Source: UBA7374 sp049890275
Lineage (GTDB): Bacteria; Verrucomicrobiota; Verrucomicrobiia; Opitutales; Coraliomargaritaceae
NCBI GenBank assembly: GCA_049890275.1
Contig: JBMHBT010000013.1
Span: forward strand, 62,001-126,000
DNA: 64,000 nucleotides
Direction of reading: 5' to 3'
Below the pieces are notes generated by a model. The model was not told the origin of the DNA, searched no databases, and saw only the letters and a list, made by a program, of their open reading frames with translations. The number at the start of each line of letters is the position of its first letter. Positions within the stretch are counted from its first letter, which is position 1. Below are positions 1-8,987 of the stretch, in pieces. The position numbers were made by a program, and so were the translations under genes.

Positions 1-2
1 GT

Positions 3-689
3 GAAGGTCGTTATTGTTTGGCCTCGATGGGGATCTACGTCTTTAACGCTGCGGCCTTATCGAAGGCCCTGGATACGGCGCATACTGACTTTGGCAAAGA
101 GATCATTCCGGGGCTACTCGGACAGATGAAACTGTGCAGCTATGTCTTCGATGACTACTGGGAAGACATCGGAACAGTAAAAGCTTTTTTCGAATGTAAT
201 TTGCGGCTGACGGATCCGGTGCCACCTTTTAACTTCTACAATGAAGACTATCGCATCTTCACCCGTGCGCGCTACCTGCCTGCCTCCAAGGTCAATGCCT
301 GCACTGTAGATCATGCAGTTATGGCGGATGGATGTATTGTCACAAATGCAAAATTGACTCGTTGTTCCCTCGGAGTCCGTTCAGTGGTCAATGATGGCAG
401 TCTCCTGGATCATGTAGTCATGATGGGGGCCGATGTCTTTGAGACGGCAGACGACTTTGCGGAAAATGAACAACTGGGCCGTCCCAATATTGGAGTGGGG
501 AAGGGCTGTAGCATTCACAATGCGATACTAGATAAGAACGTACGCATTGGGAATAATGTTGTGCTGGATCCAGAAGGACTGCCGGACAATTTTGGTCCCG
601 GAGTCGATATCGCCATTCGCGACGGTATCCTAGTCGTTTGTAAGGATACAGTCGTACCCGACGGCTTTGTTTTACAGGCGGAATCCTGA
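3..689 (+). CDS. glgC: Glucose-1-phosphate adenylyltransferase, C-terminal part (cut by window edge)
   Basis: This is the 3' half of ADP-glucose pyrophosphorylase, which makes ADP-glucose from glucose-1-phosphate and ATP for glycogen synthesis. The reading frame is open from base 3, so the start lies outside the window. The visible part carries the family motif LASMGIYVF, then DYWEDIGTVKAFFECN, then the left-handed beta-helix with hexapeptide-like repeats (SKVNACTVDHAVMADGCIV, LTRCSLGVRSVV, CSIHNAILDKNVRIGNNVV). GlgC proteins are about 420 residues, so roughly the first 200 residues (nucleotide-binding domain) are missing here only because of the cut. It ends 10 bases from the convergent rnr gene, and I see no clear terminator between them. 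The identity is confident; allosteric properties cannot be read from this part. Confidence 0.93.
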   Translation, partial: EGRYCLASMGIYVFNAAALSKALDTAHTDFGKEIIPGLLGQMKLCSYVFDDYWEDIGTVKAFFECNLRLTDPVPPFNFYNEDYRIFTRARYLPASKVNACTVDHAVMADGCIVTNAKLTRCSLGVRSVVNDGSLLDHVVMMGADVFETADDFAENEQLGRPNIGVGKGCSIHNAILDKNVRIGNNVVLDPEGLPDNFGPGVDIAIRDGILVVCKDTVVPDGFVLQAES

Positions 690-699
690 TCTAGGGTAT

Positions 700-3135
700 T
701 TACGCCTGACCTTTGCGGCCACTGTGACCTTTGCGCTGACGGTTCGTTCTACGTTGTTTGCGCAGTTCTGTTAATGCCTTGGCCGATTTTGCTGTGGTCG
801 GTCTCTTTTTTACGGAGGTCCCTTTCTTCGGGTTATGACCTTGGGCCGATTTTTCCGAACGCGCGATTCTGAAGTCAATTTGTCGCTTGAAGCGATCCAC
901 CCGTTCCACTTGCACCGCAACGGTATCACCGACGGAGTAGGTTTTTCCGCTCCGCCGACCGACTACGCGCTGTCCGTCCGGATCGACGTGATAAAAATCA
1001 TCATCCAGCGTGGAAATATGGATCATCCCAAATGCCATGGAGTCGATGATCTCGATATAGAGACCGTGGTTTTTTATATCGGTGACGACTGCTTCGAAGG
1101 TTTGCCTGTTCTCTTCCTTTAGCTGCCGTTCGTAGAACTCCAGTAACTTGGTTTTGACCGACTCCCGCTCGGCATCGACACTGTTGCGTTCCGTGATGCA
1201 AAGGTGATCCCCGAGAGACTCCAGCTTTCCCTGTGTGTAGCGAATATCGGGTGTATGCGGTGCGGAGGATGCGCCTGTCTTGTGTAAGTACGCGTCCAGT
1301 ACACGGTGTACGACCAGATCGGAGTAGCGGCGGATTGGTGAGGTGAAGTGGGTGTAATCGTTTTTTGCCAGACCGTAGTGACCGTCCGGGCTGGCCCGGT
1401 ATTGTGCTTGCTTCAGGCTGCGTAGAACATGGGTTTTTAGTGTGTGGCCCTGTGGATGTTCTTTGAGTGTTTGCAGGAGTAACGACATCTCGCGGGCTTT
1501 GGATAGATTTCCGCAACGAATGCCGTGGCTGCTCATCGCTTCGCGTAATTCCTGCAGTTTTTCATCTTCCGGTTCATCGTGTACACGATAGATGCAGGGG
1601 AATCGCTGCTGTTTCATGATACGAGCAATGGCTTCGTTGGCAGCGAGCATAAACTCTTCAATCAGTTGGTGGCTATCGTCGTGATGCTGCTTCTCGATGC
1701 GGTCTGCGTATCCATCCGGGTCGACGTAGATTTTGATCTCGTTCATTTCCAGATCAAGTGATCCCGATTTGAAGCGTCGCTTACGGAGCTGTTCGGCAAC
1801 TTCCCAGAGCTTGCGTATGCCTTCCTGTAGATTCAACAGCTCCTCCTCATTCAGATCCTTCAGGGATCGTCCGGTAGATCCGGTTTGGTGTTTTGGTGGC
1901 AAGGGTGTTCGGACGACTTCGTTTAAGTCATCATTTTTGAGAAATGCCAGTGCTTGCGCGTAGGTCAGTCGCTTATTACTGCGGATGACCGTGCGAGCAT
2001 AGTCGACTTTTTCAATACCTGCCTTACTGTTGAAAGTAATGAAGACACTCTTGGTCAGTCGGTCCTGCGCTTCCACTAAGCTACACAAGCCGTTTGAAAG
2101 TGCGTGTGGGAGCATAGGGATGACGGTGCCTACGAGGTAGGTACTGTTGCCTCTTTTTTGCGCCTCTTTATCTAGAGCGCTGTCCGGTTTTACATAAGCC
2201 GATACATCCGCAATATGAATTCCGATTCGGCAGTTTCCCTCCTCTAGTTCTTCCAGTGATAGAGCATCGTCAAAATCCTTGGCGTCGTCCGGGTCGATCG
2301 TGAAGGTAAAGAGATCGCGGCAGTCCATACGGCCCGCATAATCTTCTTCTGGTACGGTGTTCGGTAATTGTTTGGTCTCTTCTTCGACTGCGCCGGGAAA
2401 TTTCGGCTCGAGTGAATATTTATGGAGGATTCCTTTAAATTCTGCGTCGGGTTCGTGGGTGCGGCCCAAGACCTGAATTATTTCAGCTTCTGGATTGAGG
2501 TGTCGCTGTTTCCATTCAAGTAGTTTGATGACGACTTTGTCACCCTCCGAGGGCAGTGGCTGTAATCCGCAGTTGGCTGGAGGGGGCACGAGAAAGTCCT
2601 GAATGATGCGTGGGTCATCGGGGATGACAAAGTGGGTATGGCGGGCTTTTTGCAGTGTGCCAACAATCGTATCACGGGCCCGTTTGATGACCCGAATGAC
2701 GCGCAAGGACGGTCTACCGCTTGGTTCAACTCGTTTGCTGCGTCCACGCCTGTAGCGATCAAACGATTTCTTCTGTGGGCGCTCTAAAACCCGGCCCAGT
2801 ACCAAATCACCATGCAGAGCCGTGCCCGTATCTTCTGCAGCAACGGGATGCCCATCGACACCTTTTTTCTTGGACTCTGATTCGGGGATGATGAAGGCAG
2901 AGCCGCTTTGTCGAAAATGGATATATCCACTGACGAGATCCGCGTCACTGGGGATGCACAGTCGACCTTTCTTTACGTAAACGAGTTCGCCCCTGTTGAT
3001 CATTGAGCGAATCAACTTGCGTGCTTGCTTTTGTTTGTCCGGGCTCAGTCGAAGTACGGCGAGCAAAGCTTCGTCGCGCATGGGTACATAGTCGGGCGCG
3101 CGAAGTAGCTTTAGTAATGCTTTGCGTACATCCAT
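700..3135 (-). CDS. rnr: Ribonuclease R
   Basis: An 811-residue 3'-to-5' exoribonuclease that degrades structured RNA. Order of domains: N-terminal winged-helix region (about 1-65), cold-shock-like OB folds (about 70-230), the RNB catalytic domain with the metal-binding motif DPDDAKDFDDA near residue 279 and the signature NDYTHFTSPIRRYSDL near residues 580-600, an S1 domain (VVTDIKNHGLYIEI), and a strongly basic K/R-rich tail of about 65 residues. The basic tail is typical of RNase R rather than RNase II. It is divergent from xylA with 129 bases between the two start codons, a gap that must hold both promoters. The tail is longer than in some homologues but not unusual. Confidence 0.95.
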   Translation of the reverse strand: MDVRKALLKLLRAPDYVPMRDEALLAVLRLSPDKQKQARKLIRSMINRGELVYVKKGRLCIPSDADLVSGYIHFRQSGSAFIIPESESKKKGVDGHPVAAEDTGTALHGDLVLGRVLERPQKKSFDRYRRGRSKRVEPSGRPSLRVIRVIKRARDTIVGTLQKARHTHFVIPDDPRIIQDFLVPPPANCGLQPLPSEGDKVVIKLLEWKQRHLNPEAEIIQVLGRTHEPDAEFKGILHKYSLEPKFPGAVEEETKQLPNTVPEEDYAGRMDCRDLFTFTIDPDDAKDFDDALSLEELEEGNCRIGIHIADVSAYVKPDSALDKEAQKRGNSTYLVGTVIPMLPHALSNGLCSLVEAQDRLTKSVFITFNSKAGIEKVDYARTVIRSNKRLTYAQALAFLKNDDLNEVVRTPLPPKHQTGSTGRSLKDLNEEELLNLQEGIRKLWEVAEQLRKRRFKSGSLDLEMNEIKIYVDPDGYADRIEKQHHDDSHQLIEEFMLAANEAIARIMKQQRFPCIYRVHDEPEDEKLQELREAMSSHGIRCGNLSKAREMSLLLQTLKEHPQGHTLKTHVLRSLKQAQYRASPDGHYGLAKNDYTHFTSPIRRYSDLVVHRVLDAYLHKTGASSAPHTPDIRYTQGKLESLGDHLCITERNSVDAERESVKTKLLEFYERQLKEENRQTFEAVVTDIKNHGLYIEIIDSMAFGMIHISTLDDDFYHVDPDGQRVVGRRSGKTYSVGDTVAVQVERVDRFKRQIDFRIARSEKSAQGHNPKKGTSVKKRPTTAKSAKALTELRKQRRTNRQRKGHSGRKGQA

Positions 3136-3264
3136 GTTCGCTTAGTGGAAGGATGAACCTTCTTCGCGGCAAAGGTTAATTTTCATTTATCGGTATTTTG
3201 GATTCAATTTTGTTTCGAATACGCTCTTGCCTGCCGTCCTATAGTTAACTTCTTTTTGTGCATT

Positions 3265-4569
3265 ATGACATTTTTCAATTGCGATAAGATCGAATTCGAG
3301 GGACCCACATCAAAAAACGCTCTGGCTTTTAAGCATTACAACCCGGATGAGTTGATCAACGGCAAGCCGATGCGGGAGCATCTTCGTTTCGCCGCACCGT
3401 ACTGGCACGTTATGCGCAACGTCCTCTCGGATCCATTTGGCGGAGGGACGGCTCAGATGCCCTGGGACGATGGTTCCGAATCGGTTGAAAATGCACTCAA
3501 TCGCGTCGATGTATTTTTTGAGTTTCTTGAAAAGATCGGTATCGAGTATTACTGTTGGCATGATCGTGATATAGCACCGGAACTCAACGATCTGAGCGCC
3601 TCTAATGATGCGCTCGACCAAGTCGTAGCTAAATTGAAGGCAAAGCAGGCCGAGACTGGCGTACAGTTACTCTGGGGTACTGCATGTTTATTCTCTCATC
3701 CGCGTTACGCGCAGGGCGGGGCAACTTCACCCAATGCAGACGTCTATGCGTATGCAGCCGCTCAAGTAAAGAAAGCGCTGGAGTGCACCCACGAGTTGAA
3801 TGGGCTTGGCTATACATTTTGGGGTGGTCGGGAAGGGTACTCCACTTTGCTCAATACTGATATGAAGCGCGAGTTGGATCATTTAGCTGCTTTTTTGCAC
3901 ATGGCGGTCGATCATGCGGAAAAGATTGGTTTTGAGGGCCCCTTCTATATCGAACCCAAGCCCCGGGAACCGTCAACGCATCAATATGACAGCGACGCGG
4001 CAGCCTGTTTGAACTTCCTCCGCGAGTATGGTTTGATGGATCGTTTCCGTCTCAATATTGAGACCAATCACGCCACCCTCGCTGGACACACGATGGAGCA
4101 TGAGCTTCGAGTGAGTGCCAATGCCGGTATGCTTGGTAGTATCGACGCGAATCGAGGTGATGAATTGATCGGCTGGGATACGGATCAGTTCCCGACTGAT
4201 ATTTATCTGACGACTCAGGTCATGTTGGTGCTTTTGGAAACCGGCGGCTTCACCACCGGCGGCTTAAACTTTGACGCAAAGCGGCGCCGTGAATCGCACG
4301 AGCCCATTGATTTAATGCATGCTCATATTGGTGGAATGGATGCATTTGCCCGCGGTCTGAAAATTGCCGACGCAATTGTACGGGACGGGCGTTTGGGGGA
4401 TTTTGTAAAACAGCGGTACTCCAGTTTCGACTCCGGTATCGGCGCAAAGGTCGAGTCTGGAAGCGTCAGCTTCGAGGATCTAGAAAAATACGCTTTATCC
4501 AACGGCGAGCCAACTCTGGTCAGTGGACGGCAGGAGATGTTGGAAAATCTGGTCAACGAATTCCTCTAG
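3265..4569 (+). CDS. xylA: Xylose isomerase
   Basis: Interconverts D-xylose and D-xylulose in the cytoplasm, the first step of bacterial xylose use. At 434 residues it matches the longer (E. coli/Thermotoga type, class II) form. Catalytic His and Asp lie in WHDRD (H99, D102), the GGREGY motif follows, and metal ligands sit in EPKPREPSTHQYD (E230, K232) and NIETNHATLAGH. An in-frame TTG at 3256 would add three residues, but the ATG at 3265 fits the family N-terminus better. xylB follows after 39 bases, so the two form a xylose catabolic operon. No xylose transporter or regulator is visible next to them. Confidence 0.96.
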   Translation: MTFFNCDKIEFEGPTSKNALAFKHYNPDELINGKPMREHLRFAAPYWHVMRNVLSDPFGGGTAQMPWDDGSESVENALNRVDVFFEFLEKIGIEYYCWHDRDIAPELNDLSASNDALDQVVAKLKAKQAETGVQLLWGTACLFSHPRYAQGGATSPNADVYAYAAAQVKKALECTHELNGLGYTFWGGREGYSTLLNTDMKRELDHLAAFLHMAVDHAEKIGFEGPFYIEPKPREPSTHQYDSDAAACLNFLREYGLMDRFRLNIETNHATLAGHTMEHELRVSANAGMLGSIDANRGDELIGWDTDQFPTDIYLTTQVMLVLLETGGFTTGGLNFDAKRRRESHEPIDLMHAHIGGMDAFARGLKIADAIVRDGRLGDFVKQRYSSFDSGIGAKVESGSVSFEDLEKYALSNGEPTLVSGRQEMLENLVNEFL

Positions 4570-4608
4570 GATACTTGGATCACGCCGTAGGCGAAGAATG
4601 ACAGAATC

Positions 4609-6159
4609 ATGTTTGCGCTCGGTTTAGACGCCTCGACCCAAAGCTGCTCGGCCACAGTCATTGATACGGCGACTGGTACGGTTGTTTTGGAGCATTCGGT
4701 TAACTTTGGCGAACGTCTTGCGCAATATGCTGCGCCAAACGGGTTTATTCCCGATCAACCGGATGGACAGGTGCACGCTGACCCGCGAATGTGGCTGGAC
4801 GCTCTCGATTTATTGTTGGAAGAATTAGAGGGGCAGTTTGATTTATCCAGAGTCGAGGCAATTTCCGGTGCCGCTCAGCAACATGGTTCGGTCTATCTAA
4901 ATTCGAGCTGGGCGGAGAAAGTCGGTTCCCTGCAAGCCGATGAGTCGCTTTCCTCGCAGCTGGACGGTTGTTTTTCCCGGTCGACGGCGCCCATTTGGAT
5001 GGATCATTCAACCAGCGCGCAATGCCGCGAAATTACCGATGCAGTCGGAGGGGATGCAGTGGTTTGTGCCAAGTCGGGTTCCGTGGCGATCGAACGCTTC
5101 ACCGGCCCTCAAATTCGACGTTTTTCTCAGCTCGATCCTGCCGGCTACGAGAGAACCGATCGTATTCATCTGGTCAGTTCTTTCCTCAGTTCTATTTTTT
5201 GTGGCCGAGAGGCTCCGATCGATAGTGGAGATGGTGCAGGAATGAATCTCCTCAATATCAATGATTGGTCGTGGGATGCTGCTCTACTGGAGGCGACTGC
5301 TCCTGGATTGGCCGAACGTTTACCGGCCTCGAAATCTGGAGAGACGATACTGGGAGAAATTGCCCCTTATTTTGTACAGCGCTATGGTTTTAGCGCAGGT
5401 ACACCGGTAGCGATCTTTACCGGCGATAACCCGAGCAGCTTGGTGGGTATGGGCGCTTCGCTTCCCGGAAAGGTCGTTATTTCGCTGGGAACTTCCGATA
5501 CTTTTTTTGCTGCAATGCCTGAAGTCGTTTCCGATCCAAAGGGATGCGGTCATGTCTTTGGGAATCCAGTCGGCGGTTCGATGTCTCTTCAGTGTTTCGT
5601 CAACGGTTCGCTTGCGCGTGAGGCGGTAAAGGATCGTTTCGGTTACGATTGGAAAGCGTTTACCGGGGCATTGGAGAACACGATGCCGGGAAATGACGGA
5701 AACCGGATGGTGCCCTTCTTTCGGCCTGAGATCAGCCCCCGTCTGGAGATGGATGCACCGATCCTTCGGGGCAGTCCGGATTTTGAGAACTGGGAGGATG
5801 GTCCAGCAGCGGTTCGCGCTTGTGTGGAGGGGCAGTTCCTCAATATGAAGCTGTGTTCGAAATGGATGCAGTTAGAGCCACAGACAGTTTATCTGACCGG
5901 TGGTGCTTCTGGTAATGATGCGATCGCTCAGATAGCCGCAGATATTTTCCAAGCGCAGGTGCAGCGCCTCTCTGTCAGCGGTTCAGTCGGGCTCGGGGCC
6001 GCACTGCGGGCCGCAAATATTTGTCTTGGAATCAGCCTGAAGGACTTGGAATGGAGCTTCTGCCAGCCGGTAGCGAATAGTACGAAAACACCGGGTGATT
6101 CTACTGAGTTGTATGCTGCCGCTGCTGCCGATTTTGAATCCCTGCTTTGTAAAGCGTAG
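4609..6159 (+). CDS. xylB: Xylulokinase (FGGY family)
   Basis: Phosphorylates D-xylulose to xylulose-5-phosphate, feeding the pentose phosphate pathway. This 516-residue protein shows the FGGY kinase layout: N-terminal phosphate motif LGLDASTQS, substrate region with ISGAAQQHGSVYL, the central GDNPSSLVGMGA and VISLGTSDTFFA segments, and the ATP-site motif LTGGASGNDAIAQIAADIF. The sequence, with its long insertions and the N-terminal DASTQS motif, recalls the eukaryote-like branch of xylulokinases more than E. coli XylB. Substrate assignment rests mainly on the neighbour xylA, 39 bases upstream. Confidence 0.92.
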   Translation: MFALGLDASTQSCSATVIDTATGTVVLEHSVNFGERLAQYAAPNGFIPDQPDGQVHADPRMWLDALDLLLEELEGQFDLSRVEAISGAAQQHGSVYLNSSWAEKVGSLQADESLSSQLDGCFSRSTAPIWMDHSTSAQCREITDAVGGDAVVCAKSGSVAIERFTGPQIRRFSQLDPAGYERTDRIHLVSSFLSSIFCGREAPIDSGDGAGMNLLNINDWSWDAALLEATAPGLAERLPASKSGETILGEIAPYFVQRYGFSAGTPVAIFTGDNPSSLVGMGASLPGKVVISLGTSDTFFAAMPEVVSDPKGCGHVFGNPVGGSMSLQCFVNGSLAREAVKDRFGYDWKAFTGALENTMPGNDGNRMVPFFRPEISPRLEMDAPILRGSPDFENWEDGPAAVRACVEGQFLNMKLCSKWMQLEPQTVYLTGGASGNDAIAQIAADIFQAQVQRLSVSGSVGLGAALRAANICLGISLKDLEWSFCQPVANSTKTPGDSTELYAAAAADFESLLCKA

Positions 6160-6213
6160 CAACATGCAGATATTTCTGCTCGACCGGCCTGCGGTGAGAG
6201 CTAACTTCAAAGT

Positions 6214-6999
6214 ATGCCTGCTACTGTTTTTACGATCGCAAACCAGAAGGGTGGGGTCGGTAAGACAACCACCGCTATCAATCTGAGCTTTGCTCTGGCG
6301 GAGAAAAATGTGCGTACCCTGCTTGTCGATTTAGACCCACAGGCCAATGCAACCAGTGGCTTGGGTTTGGAGAAACTGGAAGGTGGCAGTCTCTACGGTC
6401 CGCTGTGCGGAGAGGGAGCTGCTTTGGATAAGGTGCAGCCAGTCGGAGCGCAAAACAGTCTGTTCATGATTCCTTCCGAGGTAGATATGGCAGCCATTGA
6501 GATTGAATTGGTACAGCGGGAAAACTACCTCGGCCAACTTCGTGAGGTTCTGGCTCCGCTTCGCGCTTCAGATGATTTTGATGCCGTTGTACTGGATTGC
6601 CCGCCGGCTTTGGGAATGTTGTCCATGAATAGCTTGGCAGCGGCCGATTATTTATTGATCGCGTTGCAGTGTGAGTATTTAGCGATGGAAGGACTCGGGC
6701 AAATATTGAAGGTTCTGGAGAAGCTCCGTTCTGCCGGGGTCAATGACGACCTGCAGCTCGGGGGCATTATCATGACAATGTTCGATCCGCGTAATAACCT
6801 CTCGCATCAGGTCGTTGGAGAAGTACGCAACCACTTTGATGAGAGTGTCTTTCGCAGCATGATTCCGCGCTCCATTCGTCTGAGTGAAGCACCCAGTTTT
6901 GGGCAGTCCATTTTTGAATACGACGGCAACAGCAAGGGAGCGTATGCCTATCGTTATTTGGCCGAGGAGTTGATCGAGCGTTTTTCTCTGGGCTCTTAG
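6214..6999 (+). CDS. ParA/Soj family ATPase
   Basis: A 261-residue P-loop ATPase of the ParA/MinD superfamily. The deviant Walker A motif is KGGVGKTTT (residues 12-20), with Walker A' LVDLDPQAN and the Walker B-like VVLDCPPALG. C-terminal R-S-I-R-L-S-E-A-P-S-F-G is the chromosomal ParA (Soj) signature. Such proteins move ParB-parS complexes during chromosome segregation. No parB gene follows; the next gene is a Xer recombinase, whose product also acts in chromosome segregation. It may be the main chromosomal ParA with its parB elsewhere, or an orphan. The gene follows xylB by 54 bases and could be co-transcribed. Confidence 0.88.
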   Translation: MPATVFTIANQKGGVGKTTTAINLSFALAEKNVRTLLVDLDPQANATSGLGLEKLEGGSLYGPLCGEGAALDKVQPVGAQNSLFMIPSEVDMAAIEIELVQRENYLGQLREVLAPLRASDDFDAVVLDCPPALGMLSMNSLAAADYLLIALQCEYLAMEGLGQILKVLEKLRSAGVNDDLQLGGIIMTMFDPRNNLSHQVVGEVRNHFDESVFRSMIPRSIRLSEAPSFGQSIFEYDGNSKGAYAYRYLAEELIERFSLGS

Positions 7000-7048
7000 A
7001 ACGATAGAATGTATCTTCGGTTTACGTTGCGAGTATAGTGATTTTTAA

Positions 7049-7972
7049 ATGTCTTCCGCAGAACAACCCACTTATCCGGATTTGGAGGGGTTTTGTGCTT
7101 ACCTCAGCCTAGAGCGTCGGGTTTCCCAAAACACGGTGCGCAATTACCGATATGCTGTTACTTGCTTTGCGGCCTGGTTGGTTGATGGGGGCAAGTGGAG
7201 CGGTGATTTTTCCACCGTTCGCTCGGAGCAAGCGCGTGCTTACGTGATTGAACAGAGCCGTCGGCTCAGTCGGCGAACTCTGCACAACCATGTTTCGGGC
7301 ATACGGGCTTTTTATCGCTTCCTCCAAAAAAGAGAGGTCTGCACCGCCTGCCCATTGACCGGTTTGAGCCTGCCAAAATTAGAAAAGGCACTCCCTAAGT
7401 TCCTCAGCGAGGTGCAGATGCGTCGTCTCTTGGAGTCTCCGGCGAAGTTGTATCGGGAGGGACAATTGAGTTTATTTGAGGCCTGTCGGGATTGTTTGGT
7501 GCTGGAGTTGTTATATGGAGGTGGCTTGCGAGTGAGCGAACTCTGTAGCCTGCGCTTTGGCGCAATTTGTCTGGAAATGGGGACTGCTCGTGTTCTCGGT
7601 AAAGGGGGCAAGGAGCGCATTTGTCCACTTGGATCGGTGGCTGTCCAATGCCTGAAAGATTTTGCCTCGCAGTTTGACTTACCATGCGGAGAGCTAGACC
7701 CGGTCGTTTGCCTGCTCAGTCGGCGGCCGATGCAGCCGAGGCAGGTTCAGTTGCTTGTAAAGAAGCATTTGGCTGCGGCCGGTCTGCCGACCGATATGAC
7801 CCCTCATAAAATCCGGCATTCTTACGCCACGCATCTGCTCGATAATGGTGCTGATTTACGAGCAGTTCAGGAATTGCTTGGCCATGCAAATCTATCCACA
7901 ACACAAGTGTATACCCATGTCTGTGTAGCTCGTCTGCAGTCGGCACATAAACAGGCGCATCCGCGGGCTTAG
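7049..7972 (+). CDS. Tyrosine site-specific recombinase, XerC/XerD family
   Basis: A 307-residue recombinase of the size and spacing of XerC/XerD, which resolve chromosome dimers at dif. The N-terminal SAM-like DNA-binding domain includes LERRVSQNTVRNYRYAV. All catalytic residues are present with exactly XerD-like spacing: R161 (GLRVSEL), K185 (GKGGKER), H253 and R256 (PHKIRHS), H279 (LLGHANL) and nucleophile Y288 (TTQVYTHV). Integrases of mobile elements are usually less Xer-like, and there is no element boundary or cargo here, so a housekeeping role is likely. XerC and XerD cannot be told apart from sequence alone. It lies 49 bases after the parA-like gene. Confidence 0.9.
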   Translation: MSSAEQPTYPDLEGFCAYLSLERRVSQNTVRNYRYAVTCFAAWLVDGGKWSGDFSTVRSEQARAYVIEQSRRLSRRTLHNHVSGIRAFYRFLQKREVCTACPLTGLSLPKLEKALPKFLSEVQMRRLLESPAKLYREGQLSLFEACRDCLVLELLYGGGLRVSELCSLRFGAICLEMGTARVLGKGGKERICPLGSVAVQCLKDFASQFDLPCGELDPVVCLLSRRPMQPRQVQLLVKKHLAAAGLPTDMTPHKIRHSYATHLLDNGADLRAVQELLGHANLSTTQVYTHVCVARLQSAHKQAHPRA

Positions 7973-8036
7973 GCGATATTCGAGCAGTCGGTTTTTCTTG
8001 AAATAGGCTAAAATATCTGTATGAAATTAGGCAATA

Positions 8037-8987
8037 ATGCCTATTTCTGTGTCTAATAAAAGATGGTTTGTGGTTCTGGGTCATCCTTTACCCCGTAAGA
8101 AAGTTCTGCGATTGTGTGCAGGTATTCTTCTGAGTCTGTCTTCCTTGGTTGGTTTGGTTCTTTATCTGTATTGGGATTTTGTTATGAATGACGCAGGAGA
8201 GAAGTCGTTGAAGGAACAGCATGATCCATCTGTAGAATCTCTATACCGGTGGGGTAATAATCCTTTTGAATTCTTTATGAACGAGCATCTCAGTGAAACC
8301 GGCTTTGGTGAAATCAACAGTTTGCAACTCAACGGTTTCTTATACATCGGTGAAAAGGTCCTTGGTATCACACTGTACTCAAAGCGCCCAAACTTAACTA
8401 AAGTGCAACTCAAGTGGCCGGATGGTATGGCTTGTAGTGGTTTTGATGGCACTTCTGAATGGTCGTTTGGTTTGGAATCGTTTGTTCAAGAGTTTTCCCT
8501 AGAACCAGAAATATTGGATCCCGTTTTGTCTCAGTTTCTCGCCACACTATTGGCCAGTCAGTGGTCCTACAAAGCCTCAGAAAAGGAGTTTGGTCGAGGA
8601 AAGCGTTTTTGGCTATCTTGGGAGACGAGGATCGAGTGGCAGGGCCGCGAATGCAACCAACTCATGAATCGTAGCTTTGGGAAGGAAGTGATTTATCATT
8701 ATTTTGATCCCGTGGAAGGTTTAGAAGTTTCCAGAGAAGCGATGCTTTCCGATGGAGGTGACAGGTTTCGGCACGTCGTACTTTACTTCTCGAAGCCAAT
8801 GAAGACCGGGTATCCATTACCCACCGGCTTTGAGTTGTGGACGGATGGTCGCAAGCTGGGTAGGATTGCATTCACTCACTGTGAAGTGAACCGGGGCTTG
8901 ATGGACTATCTATTTAGTTGCCCGGAAAAACCAAGAGAAGAAGAGAAATATGCGCCGTTGCGACTTTCAGGAAGTGCCAGCTATTAA
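8037..8987 (+). CDS. Membrane-anchored protein of unknown function
   Basis: I do not recognise this 316-residue protein. It has a short cytoplasmic N-terminus, one transmembrane segment at about residues 26-48 (LCAGILLSLSSLVGLVLYLY), and a long extracytoplasmic domain. The domain has alternating beta-like stretches (SLQLNGFLYIGEKVLGITL, LTKVQLKWPDG, WLSWETRIEWQGRECNQL), which loosely recall LolA-type or lipid-binding beta folds, but this is only an impression. It stands alone on the plus strand. Its last 21 bases overlap the end of the convergent ccsA gene. A weak promoter-like pair (TTGAAA at 7998, TATGAA at 8020) lies just upstream. Confidence 0.7.
   Translation: MPISVSNKRWFVVLGHPLPRKKVLRLCAGILLSLSSLVGLVLYLYWDFVMNDAGEKSLKEQHDPSVESLYRWGNNPFEFFMNEHLSETGFGEINSLQLNGFLYIGEKVLGITLYSKRPNLTKVQLKWPDGMACSGFDGTSEWSFGLESFVQEFSLEPEILDPVLSQFLATLLASQWSYKASEKEFGRGKRFWLSWETRIEWQGRECNQLMNRSFGKEVIYHYFDPVEGLEVSREAMLSDGGDRFRHVVLYFSKPMKTGYPLPTGFELWTDGRKLGRIAFTHCEVNRGLMDYLFSCPEKPREEEKYAPLRLSGSASY

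Noticed and set aside
4609..6159. Glycerol kinase or another FGGY kinase instead of xylulokinase
   Set aside because: Direct coupling to xylA, 39 bases away, and the DASTQS N-terminus favour xylulokinase.
7049..7972. Integrase of a mobile element
   Set aside because: Catalytic spacing is exactly XerD-like and there are no attachment-site repeats, tRNA or cargo genes around it.
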